A stretch of 13,901 nt of DNA from Thalassiosira profunda (Eukaryota; Bacillariophyta; Thalassiosirophyceae; Thalassiosirales; Thalassiosiraceae): assembly GCA_036939355.1 (NCBI GenBank), contig JALLAP010000627.1, forward strand, positions 1 through 13,901. The letters are read 5' to 3'. How positions within the stretch are numbered: the stretch's first letter is position 1; the number at the start of each line of letters is the position of its first letter. Shown in pieces: positions 6,790-13,901 of the stretch. The notes beneath the pieces were generated by a model that worked only from the letters and a program-made list of their open reading frames with translations, had not been told where the DNA came from and did not search any database. The position numbers and the translations under genes are program-made.

Positions 6790-9700
6790 ATGTCCCTCTC
6801 CACCTTCAACGCCATCGCCTTCCAGCGCAAGGTCGACGATGCCCTTCGGGTCGTCTCGCGGACCCTGGAGCTGGAGCGACATCCCCGCCTCGCTTCGGAA
6901 GTGGATCACAATTACGGTTCGAAGTTCGGCCTCGTCAACACGACGTCCAACGCGGCCGTCATCGCCTATGTCAACGCCCTCGAGAAGTTGGGGCTGGATG
7001 CCGCGGCGCTGAAGGCCATCGACAAGAGCAAGGCCACCACGCTGCGGTTCGAGGCGGAGACAACGAGTAAGCTTGTGGAGGAGAAGAGGGTGGATGTGCC
7101 GGTGGGGCGGAGCTACCACGAGACAGAGGAGGAGACGAAGAGCGGGGAGAAGGTCGAGAAGACGACCAAGACGAGGGTGATGAAGGTGAGTCCAACGTTG
7201 CAATTGTATGCATTTGCTCTCCGGGGATATCGTGCACATCTCATGCACAGCTTTTCCGCTCGTCCGTCAAATCGATGCAGGCCGTCAACCACATCACCGA
7301 ATTTCACTGGGACGTTGAGATGAAGTGGTCCCTCTCCATCTACTCTGGGACATCCGTCGATGAGATGAGGATCATCAAATCGCGCAAATGCACGACGCGG
7401 ATCATCACCCAGAACAAGGAACAGCCGGGGTCGAAACACCCATCGTTCTCCGGACGCCCATCGTTCTCTACCGAGCTTCCGCTCACCTGGCTCCTCGGGC
7501 AGATCGATCTGGAGCAGCTTAATTCGCAGTTCAGGGTTGACGTCGAGGACGAGGAGACAAAGACCCCGCGCAGGAATGCGGCGGTGGACGAGGCGATAAA
7601 CTTTGCATCGGAGCTCGGGCAGTGGTCCAAAATGATCGAGTGGGGGTTCGTAGACAACCTGCTGGGTCCGCTCCGGGCGTGCCACAATCCCGCGTTGCCC
7701 CATCCGGCCAAAACCACGACGAGGCAGCTGATGCTGGTGAAGGATCAGTATCCGATATTCAATCCCATCCTTCCGCTGATGGAGGAGGGCGGATCAGCTG
7801 GCGGGGATGCTTGCGTGGAAGACAGTGTGGAATGCAAATCCATCGTGGGGTTGACATCTCCAGATGCGGAGGATGAGGACCAGAAAGTGTTGCTTTCGTC
7901 GCGGGACATCTCGAAGTTGCTCAACGAGCACATTCGCACCCTCGACGTGGCGGCGAGCGGGGTGGAATCGAACTGGCCGTCCGCGGACAGCGACGATATC
8001 CTCTCCGCAGCCGAGGCGTCGTTGGAACTCCTGACCTGCCACTTGCAGGATTTGTCGGCCATGTACACTGAGTCTATGTCCTATGTGGAATCAATGTTGG
8101 AGGAGCAACTGATTGCCGCCATTGGAAAGAGGCTTACTCCCGGGGACGTGGACAAGTTTGTGAAATTCCACGAGGCGCGGCTGCTCCGTCCGGCGCCGCG
8201 GCCCTTCTCGCAGGCGATTCGTCGTCCGGAACATTATCCCGTTGGTCTGCTGAGCATTGAAAGCGGCAGCGATAGGGAATGCATTCACTCACATTCGAGA
8301 GAGGTGGAGGCCGCGTCGAGCCTCAAGATTCCGCTGAGCGCCGCAACCGTCCTCGAACTCACCGGACAGCAGTTCATCCACGGCTACATGAACCATCGGT
8401 TCGGCGAAAGCCGCAAGCGCCACCAGCTCGTCGCGAGGGCCAGACAGTTCTCTTCGTTCATCTTGGTCGTTGGGAATATGGCGGATGGGTGCACACTTCA
8501 GCCGAAAGACGCCATTATTGTTCAGAACAAGGATGAGCTGCTGATCCCACTGCTGTTGGAAGAGATTCCCACTGCGAAAGAATTCAAGGATGCAATTCGA
8601 TCTCTCAGTCCAGAGCAACAGCGCTTTGCCCGCGCTTACAGGAAGATGCAGCTCGCCTCGTCCGTTTTTGGCGTCTGCATCATCCAAATCAAGCCGCAGC
8701 TCGAGGCTTTGTTGGGACTGCCGGCCGACGCGCTCGACAAGGAAATGAAGTTGACGCAGGATTTGATGGAACTGTTCGTTGAACATCAAGTGCCAAGCGA
8801 TTTGCTGTCGTACGATGGCTTCTCGGAGGGTGTCGCTACAGCGGATAAGATATCCAACGTGAGGGCCAACGTGAAGAGCGTCCTGGACGTTGTCAATGCC
8901 GAAAAGGCCAAGCAACTGAAGGACGAGGAAGCAAAGACTGAGATGGCTGTGCAGAAAGCTTTTCAGAGGGCAGCCAACGAGGAGATGGAGGTGCTCGACG
9001 ATTCGGCAGGGAGAAATCCTCCTATGTTTGGAGCCAGTGCGCGGTCCAAGAAAGCCTACGGAGGTGCACGAGGTGGCGGGCGAGGAGGGATGGCTCGAAG
9101 AGCGGAGCCAATGATGGCGATGATGTGTGCTTCGGCAGCTCCAGTTTCAGCAGCCTCGATGTCTTATGAATCAGCACCTCCTGCTATGCCTCCGGTGCCA
9201 CCGCTTGCAGGTGCTCTGCAGACGCAGGAAATGCAAATGGACTCTGTTTGTGCAGAAGCTACGAGCGACAGTGCGAGAGAAAGGACCGTTGAAGAAGGGC
9301 AGACCCAGTCACCTAGTCCGGTAGAAGCGGGTGGAAAAGCAGCAGAGTCGGCGCCGGGCCAGGGGATTGATTACACGCTCATGCCCCAAATCCTGGACAA
9401 AGCTGTGGAGAGGCTTGGAGATGGCAGCGCGCTGAGGTCTACTACCATAAAAACGGGCGACGCATGGATAAGAAACCGACAGGAGAACCTCCTGTCTGCA
9501 CCAAAGAGGCAACACCTGAACCGAGAGGAAATCAAGAGAGAGAAAAACAAGGCGTTCGATCTTCTCGACGCCCTCAGCCGGAGCGGAGCGCTTCCCATTC
9601 CCTACTCTGAATTGCACGTCATAGTCGCGTTGACACACTGCTTTGATAAGGACGTGATGCGCACGGTCATCTCGGACAACATCAATCCCATTGAGAAGTT

Positions 9701-9896
9701 GGAATGCTCGACGCTTCTTCTGGCTTCGGCAGTGCACGGAGTGCCCGCGCGGGAGCTCATCGCGGACGTTGGAGAGCTGCAGCGTCTGGAGGGCACACTG
9801 CCACAGCTTCTTGGGCCAGCGCCTGGCTCAAAAGATGCCGGAAAGAGCGCTCTCCTCATGTCCTTGGGATCCGGGGCAGTCATGGGCGAATGTTGA
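6790..9896 (+). CDS. Two-exon gene for a 1003-aa protein of unknown function with RGG stretch
   Basis: Exon 1 is 6790-7185 (132 codons) and exon 2 is 7281-9896 (871 codons plus TGA); both junctions are phase 0 and follow GTGAGT...GCAG. ATG 6790 is the first ATG of the frame. Residues 1-100 are mostly helical. About 80-170 look beta-rich (TTLRFEAETTSKLVEEKRVDV, ITEFHWDVEMKW) and span the splice. Residues about 330-410 are acidic/helical. A well-structured segment at about 576-650 (EQQRFARAYRKMQLASSVFG, then IKPQLEALLGLP, LTQDLMELFVEHQVPSDLLS) looks like the conserved core. A Lys/Glu helix precedes an RGG stretch (about 725-738) and a Met/Ala/Pro/Ser-rich linker, and the last 200 residues are helical. 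No catalytic motif, signal peptide or membrane segment was seen. I have an impression of similar uncharacterised protist proteins but cannot name a family; a cytosolic soluble protein is inferred. Confidence 0.88.
7186..7280 (+). other. Spliceosomal intron (95 bp) in the 1003-aa gene
   Basis: Donor AAG|GTGAGT and acceptor GATGCAG|GCC join MK to AVNHITEF in phase 0. The unspliced frame of exon 1 stops soon after in sequence that does not look coding. A second in-frame acceptor, ATGCACAG at 7243-7250, would add ten residues (LFRSSVKSMQ). The intron carries GTGCACATCTCATGCAC at 7232-7248. Confidence 0.85.
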
Positions 9897-10199
9897 TAGG
9901 AGATACTTGATGTGTGGTTGAAATGTAAGAAAATAGGGCAAGTTAAGATAGAGATAGGCAGCAACAATGCCAGACGCTATGATGTGCACCACTGTATCGC
10001 ATCCTTTTCAGCATCGGAACGAAGTTGGCGTTCTTATGAAGCTCTGCCGGTCACATTTGATGCGAAGTGTGAGGCACACAAGCTCGACCTGAACAGGGCC
10101 AAGTCCAGACCAAGACCAAGATTTCACCACCCTGCTCTTCTCTCTGAGCTCATAAAACAACAAACGCAATCAACACAACGCCATAACAACGCCATCATC
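9897..10199 (+). promoter_or_regulatory. Intergenic region and likely promoter of the secreted PAN-like gene
   Basis: About 300 bp. The frame of the downstream gene is open here but has no ATG, only a GTG at 9912, and its content does not look coding. A GTGCAC lies at 9984-9989 and a TATA-like CTCATAAA at 10149-10156. An A/C-rich, ATG-free leader runs into the ATG at 10200. The left part presumably holds the 3' UTR of the 1003-aa gene; no exact AATAAA was seen. Confidence 0.4.
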
Positions 10200-11327
10200 A
10201 TGCAGCGCAAACTATCACTCCTCGCCGCCCTCCTGGTCGTCGCCTCGTTTGAAGTCCACGCTCGCGAACTCTTCCTTCGCGGAGGCGACGAGGTCGCGAC
10301 GTACACGTACGATTTCGAGGCGCAAGACACAGTGGAGACCACCGCACTACCCGAGGCGCCCGGAACCGGCTACTTTGTCTATGCAAACCGCGCCTGCCAG
10401 GGACGCAATGAGCTCGGCATCATCCATGACAAGACTCTACAGGAGTGCGCAGCTGAGTGCAACGCCCAGCCCACTTGCATCTCCTTCGAACATGGTCATA
10501 GTGGGCAGTATACGGACCGCTGCCAGCTTTCGTCGAGTTGCACGCTCGATCTTTTCAGCGAGTGCACCGCTTGTCCTAACTTCGACACGTTCGTCAAGGA
10601 TGGCTCATCAGAAGTTGTCTCCAAATACAATCTCGAGGCCGAAGGAGACGCCGAAGACGAAGGCACGCACGTGTCGCGGGCGCTCGGTCGACAGGAAGAA
10701 CGTCAGTGCGACCGCTACTTTCTTGAGATGACCTGCGATGGCGACACTGAGGCAGGCGAGACTGACATGACGTCAGTCGAGGAGGTCCGGGCCGCCAAGA
10801 TCTGCAAGAACGAATGCCTCAATCGAGGCGGCCGAAAGTGCAGCTGGCGTTGGAACGCCGAGGGATGCACTTCGCCTCCGAAGCGAGGTATACAGTGCTC
10901 AAAGCCGAGGCCTTTGCGTATCGAGAGGGAAGGCCACAGGGAGGTGTGCTCGACAATGGGTCAAAAGGACAAAATGTACAACTGTGAAAATGGATCGCAG
11001 CTCTGCTGTACCGACAGCGACATGCGATCGGTGACCTTCAGCAACAAGGATTGGGGCGAATGCCGCAGGACGAATCGATCCAGCCCACCAAAGCAGCGTG
11101 ATCCATCGAGGCCCCGCGAGGACAGCTTAGCTGGTTCCATCAAATGCACGAAACCTCGGACCTCGCGTATTGAGAGGGAGGGCCACGAGGCGGTGTGCAA
11201 TGGCTTCGCCACCAGGGACAAGATGTACAACTGTGATGACGGGTCGAAGCTCTGCTGTACGGACAGCGATCTGCGGAGGATTACCTTCAACGACAAGGAT
11301 TGGGGCCAGTGCCGCATCACAGAGTAG
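10200..11327 (+). CDS. Secreted Cys-rich protein: PAN/apple-like module plus two tandem 61-residue modules (375 aa)
   Basis: A clear signal peptide (MQRKLSLLAALLVVASFEVHA, cleavage near 21) is followed by RELFLRGGDEV. Residues about 57-133 (YFVYANRACQG, LQECAAECNAQPTCISFEHG, CQLSSSC) resemble a PAN/apple-type Cys-rich adhesion module: helix with CxxxC, then xPTCxxF. A second Cys region lies at 170-223. Residues 231-291 and 314-374 are an internal duplication (39 of 61 identical by eye), each with six Cys in the pattern CxKPR, VC, YNC, LCC, CR and the conserved IEREGH, DKMYNC, CCTDSD and KDWG. The linker between them is basic and Pro/Ser-rich. ATG 10200 is the first ATG in frame and directly precedes the signal peptide. 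PAN modules bind proteins or carbohydrates, so an extracellular or cell-surface role is inferred; the 61-residue module family is unknown to me. Confidence 0.85.
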   Translation: MQRKLSLLAALLVVASFEVHARELFLRGGDEVATYTYDFEAQDTVETTALPEAPGTGYFVYANRACQGRNELGIIHDKTLQECAAECNAQPTCISFEHGHSGQYTDRCQLSSSCTLDLFSECTACPNFDTFVKDGSSEVVSKYNLEAEGDAEDEGTHVSRALGRQEERQCDRYFLEMTCDGDTEAGETDMTSVEEVRAAKICKNECLNRGGRKCSWRWNAEGCTSPPKRGIQCSKPRPLRIEREGHREVCSTMGQKDKMYNCENGSQLCCTDSDMRSVTFSNKDWGECRRTNRSSPPKQRDPSRPREDSLAGSIKCTKPRTSRIEREGHEAVCNGFATRDKMYNCDDGSKLCCTDSDLRRITFNDKDWGQCRITE

Positions 11328-11500
11328 GGCGAGATGGTCTAAGGGGAAGGGGGGGATTAGAGCGCAGCTGGGGTAGAGATCAATCTGTAGCGTTAGTTTG
11401 TAAAGACCTGTTTACTCAATCAGTGCGAGGTCCGTTCCGCACATGTAGCGAGCAATTCAATCAATAGCTCCCTCAGAACACTTCTTACAGCCCCGAGCAA
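11328..11500. other. Convergent 3' intergenic region
   Basis: About 170 bp between the stops of two converging genes. It is AT-richer than the flanks. No RNA gene, repeat or canonical AATAAA was seen; it presumably contains both 3' UTRs. Confidence 0.5.
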
Positions 11501-12823
11501 TTAGCCGGCCACCCCCTCCATGACCACCGGCATATTTCTGCTCGTCCGTCTATTCCCTCCCGCCCCGCCCTGCCGTCGCTGCTGCATAAGCATTTCCTTG
11601 TACCGCTGCCTCCGCAACTCCGACTGGCCCGCGAGGCACTGTGCGCGCATGTGGCCTCCGGTGTCGTACGCGGAGGAGTAGCCCGAATAATGAGAGTTGG
11701 ATCGTCCCAGCGTCGAGTGATTCCCGGTCAAGTAACCGCTGCTGGAGAGCCCGGTCGGAGCCGTACGTACCTGGTAAGGCACGCGGTTGACGGCGTAGTT
11801 GGGAACGCTCCGTGGCGTTTCCGGATGCGGATGCCACGTCTGCCGACTTGCCACGCTCGTGCCGCTACTGTACCGCACCACATCTGGGCGGGGTGGACCG
11901 ATGCTCCCACTTGCCACGCTCTGCGCACCTTGATGGTAAGCCTCCTCCCGTCCCTCTCTCGTTCGTGGATGCACCTCCCGCATCCTCTCCACTTCCGGAG
12001 GATCTCTATCCGCATCCTTCTCGTCATCGTCCAATGCATTGGACGCGGAGGGGTCCCGCGGCCGCCTCCCAGAGTCGGCGCTCGATACAGAGGGATCCTT
12101 CGGCAGCCCCCTGTCCTGGATGTCAATCTCCGCACCATCTCTCTTGTTCTTTTTGTGGTTGTTCCGCACGAGGCACTGGATCACGAGCTTCTTCAATACC
12201 CTCGCGTTGTCCTCATCTTCTCCCTCGTCATCCTTCCTTGCTTCCACCTCGCCTTCCGGGTCGACCCTGCCCCACGAAGAGGTCCACGAACCGCGAATCT
12301 GCGCGTTGCCGTCCTCGGACTCGGAGACGAACAGCTCGTCGAAGTTGCCGTACACGCTGTCTCCCTCCCAGGAGGCGACGCTGCGCGACGAGCCCACAGA
12401 GCGGAGCGAGCCGCGGCTTTGGAGGTAGTCGATGTCGTGGAGGAGGAGGTAGTCGGCGAGCTCGTACTCGATCCCCTCGCTATTGCGGGCGCAGCCGCAG
12501 TAGCCGTCGCCGCAGCGGCAGGCGGTGGTGTTGCGTTCGGCGTTAGTTGTAGTTGCCTTCCCTTCGTACAGAAACGGAGGAGCGGAAAAGGAAGGAACGT
12601 CCGCCTCCATCCACGAATCGTGGATGGAGGACAGCTCGTTGTTGGCGGCGGCGTCGTGGCATCCCACGTTGTCGCTGGGCAGCAGCGCCAGGGCCGGGGA
12701 GCCGCACACAAGCTTGTCTTCTTGATCGCTCGTGTTCTCCTGCTCGAGCTCGAGGCTGCTTGTGTTGTTTGGTGGCGAGGCTCCCATCGCCTCGCCAGCG
12801 TCGGCGGCGTTGCCTCCCTTCAT
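11501..12823 (-). CDS. Disordered Ser/Arg/Asp-rich protein (440 aa), unknown function
   Basis: A single open frame from ATG 12823 to TAA. No signal peptide or membrane segment. N-terminal 1-60 is acidic/polar. A small Cys cluster CRCGDGYCGC sits at about 102-111. Residues 117-135 (IEYELADYLLLHDIDYLQS) look helical, followed by a Ser/Arg run (SRGSLRSVGSSRSVASWEG). A mixed-charge region (190-300) contains KKLVIQCLVRNNHKKNKR, with an NLS-like KKNKR. Residues 300-395 are Ser/Tyr/Pro-rich (SSSGYLTGNH, HYSGYSSAYDTGGH). A basic amphipathic tail (ELRRQRYKEMLMQQRRQ) closes the protein. No family was recognised. It is divergent from the zinc-ribbon gene at the right edge, sharing an intergenic region with a CCAAT-type element. 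Its Ser-rich GYLT...SGY stretch resembles one in the 2940-3635 protein, weakly. The length and coherence of this frame favour it over the long antisense frame 11651-12895. Confidence 0.72.
   Translation of the reverse strand: MKGGNAADAGEAMGASPPNNTSSLELEQENTSDQEDKLVCGSPALALLPSDNVGCHDAAANNELSSIHDSWMEADVPSFSAPPFLYEGKATTTNAERNTTACRCGDGYCGCARNSEGIEYELADYLLLHDIDYLQSRGSLRSVGSSRSVASWEGDSVYGNFDELFVSESEDGNAQIRGSWTSSWGRVDPEGEVEARKDDEGEDEDNARVLKKLVIQCLVRNNHKKNKRDGAEIDIQDRGLPKDPSVSSADSGRRPRDPSASNALDDDEKDADRDPPEVERMREVHPRTREGREEAYHQGAQSVASGSIGPPRPDVVRYSSGTSVASRQTWHPHPETPRSVPNYAVNRVPYQVRTAPTGLSSSGYLTGNHSTLGRSNSHYSGYSSAYDTGGHMRAQCLAGQSELRRQRYKEMLMQQRRQGGAGGNRRTSRNMPVVMEGVAG
12604..12630. repeat. Perfect 27-bp palindrome inside a coding sequence (13-bp arms, 1-bp centre)
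   Basis: The arm CCTCCATCCACGA (12604-12616) is mirrored exactly by TCGTGGATGGAGG (12618-12630) around a single A. It lies in the 440-aa gene, where it encodes SSIHDSWME. It could form a strong hairpin in the transcript. Confidence 0.8.
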
Positions 12824-13124
12824 CTCGCCACTAAGAGTCTACTCAATGTCAATGTCAACCCACAGCTCACCGTCCACACGGTGCATGCACCTTAGTGGCA
12901 TCTCTTCATTGAGCCATGCCCTCGACGCGGTCGATTGATGCAACCGTCGGTTGAAACGGCCGGCCTAACGCCATCAGCGCTCCGTCCGAGAACAGGCGCC
13001 AATGATGTGAGGTTGTCATTGGTGAGGCTAAATCAGCCGCCTACGAGAAAGTCTACGTAGGAATTCAATTTCTCTCGACCGTTGAAACCACCCTCGTCTC
13101 CTCCCTCGACGCTTTACTTACCAG
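12824..13124. promoter_or_regulatory. Divergent intergenic region of the second gene pair
   Basis: About 300 bp between ATG 12823 (-) and the first well-supported coding bases of the + strand gene. It holds a 12-bp palindrome GGTGCATGCACC (12880-12891), a CCAAT-type element (13012-13023, minus orientation), an inverted repeat CCTACG...CGTAGG (13040-13061), and a pyrimidine-rich tract ending TTACCAG (13124) that looks like a splice acceptor. A short first exon of the right-hand gene could be here, for example from ATG 12938, but no model fits cleanly. Confidence 0.45.
13012..13023 (-). promoter_or_regulatory. CCAAT-type element (minus orientation)
   Basis: GTTGTCATTGGT is the exact reverse complement of ACCAATGACAAC at 2322-2333. 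It lies about 190 bp upstream of the ATG of the 440-aa gene, which is comparable to the roughly 150 bp at the first pair and has the same strand relation inverted. Function is inferred. Confidence 0.4.
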
Positions 13125-13901
13125 CTATGCCGCCACAAGCGACGGCCGCTCGGCCCAGCGGCGGGAGGCCGACTACGCCTTCTTCCTTGCCGCGAAGAAG
13201 ACCATCGCCGTCAAGCTGGTCGAGGGATACGTCTTCAAGGGGGTCGGGGCGTGCTGCTTCCGGTGCCAGATGCCTCTCATGCTCAAACCCCCGCAGGACG
13301 AGGAGAAGGGCCGGACGAACGTTGACGAGGAGGAAAGAGACGACACATGTGGCGGCAACGGGGGCATCTGCGTGGTCTGCAACGAGGCCGACGCCTCCGA
13401 GGAGGCGTTCGAGCGGCGGATGGTCGACTTCTCGCTCTCCCGCGCCGCCAAGGACCTGTCCGACGACTGGTCCGTGTGCAGCGGCGAGTCCGACGGGAGC
13501 TCGTACTATTCGGCCCGCTCGGCCGACCGTACCCTCAGCGTGGTCCAATCGGAGAGCACCTGCCTCGACTCCGTCCAATCCTCTGACGAACGGAGCGACG
13601 CTGATGCCGAGGACGCAGGGGCCGTGGAGGTGGCCCTTCGTACCGGCATGTCGATGGGCGCCGCCTTTCCCGCTGACAACAACGCGTGGGGCAACACCGA
13701 AGTGAGGCTAGTTAGGAGGTGCTGCGATTGTGGCGTGGACGTGAGCGACTATCCCTACTCGTTGGAGTGTCCGCTGTGCGTCGTCGCCCGGGAGGCGGTT
13801 TTGTCGCCAGGGGCGAAGACGGACGCGACGTGCTCTTCCGCTGAAAGAGGGGAGTTCGACTTTGAGAGGATCGAGCGGTTCTTGCAGCGAGAAGATGGAA
13901 G
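13125..13901 (+). CDS. Autoantigen-p27 (SSSCA1/ZNRD2)-type zinc-ribbon protein, 5' part, runs off right edge
   Basis: The frame is open to the window end without a stop. The segment AAKKTIAVKLVEGYVFKGVG, then CCFRCQMPLM, about 40 acidic residues, and CVVC matches the autoantigen-p27 zinc ribbon: a helix with LLxGxxxL, C..CxxPL, then CxxC. After it come a Ser-rich stretch (SGESDGSSYYSARS), a short helical segment (ALRTGMSMGAAF) and a second CxxC pair (RCCDCGVDV...LECPLCVV) that could form another ribbon. The start is uncertain: the frame is open back to 13006 with no ATG. A pyrimidine tract and TTACCAG suggest an exon start at 13125. Alternatives are an acceptor CCCAG at 13154-13158, or a sequence frameshift after ATG 13127 (out of frame by one). 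The p27 family is poorly characterised; zinc binding is inferred from Cys spacing. Confidence 0.75.

Noticed and set aside
11651..12895. 414-aa + strand open frame
   Set aside because: It is antisense to the 440-aa gene, and its composition (runs of V/A/G/R, many His) is typical of the reverse of GC-rich coding DNA. The minus-strand frame is longer, starts and ends in sensible intergenic positions and has coherent Ser-rich/charged blocks.
13082..13705. 207-aa + strand frame containing ATG 13127
   Set aside because: Arg/Pro/Ser-rich out-of-frame reading of the zinc-ribbon gene; the other frame shows clear CxxC motifs and stays open to the window end.
1..13901. Bacterial or phage origin, mobile element, CRISPR or RNA genes
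   Set aside because: No ribosome-binding sites or operon spacing, no transposase or integrase motifs, no regularly spaced repeats, and no tRNA or rRNA-like sequence were seen; a GT-AG intron and signal-peptide/PAN/MYND proteins point to a eukaryote.

Overview
The window looks like nuclear DNA of a protist, most plausibly a diatom or other stramenopile. Evidence: long GC-rich open frames without bacterial operon spacing, a clear GT-AG spliceosomal intron (7186-7280), secreted Cys-rich proteins with N-terminal signal peptides, an ankyrin/MYND-finger protein of the type known to be abundant in diatoms, and Ser-rich, TM-anchored proteins of unknown function. The organism assignment is inference. 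No rRNA, tRNA, CRISPR array, transposase or viral gene was seen.

Layout. 1-361 (+): probable 3' end of a gene entering from the left, perhaps with one intron. 490-2172 (-): 560-aa Ser-rich single-pass membrane protein. 2940-3635 (+): a shorter diverged paralog of it, head to head, separated by about 770 bp holding a CCAAT-type element. 3891-4310 (-): 139-aa secreted Cys-rich protein. 4707-6419 (-): 570-aa ankyrin plus C-terminal MYND zinc-finger protein with a possible N-myristoylation signal. 6790-9896 (+): two-exon gene for a 1003-aa protein of unknown function with an RGG stretch. 10200-11327 (+): 375-aa secreted protein with a PAN/apple-like N-terminal module and two tandem 61-residue Cys modules. 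11501-12823 (-): 440-aa disordered Ser/Arg-rich protein. About 13125-13901 (+): 5' part of a protein with an autoantigen-p27 (SSSCA1/ZNRD2)-type zinc ribbon plus a second CxxC pair, running off the right edge.

The most interesting thread is the two divergent pairs at 490-3635 and 11501-13901. The intergenic regions of both pairs carry an identical 12-bp CCAAT-containing sequence (in opposite orientations). Their Ser-rich proteins share short motifs across pairs. The first pair is clearly paralogous around the membrane segment. This suggests, but does not prove, a co-regulated family of Ser-rich membrane-associated and zinc-ribbon proteins. The remaining genes show no obvious pathway relationship. 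Functions beyond domain-level calls are not supported by the sequence.
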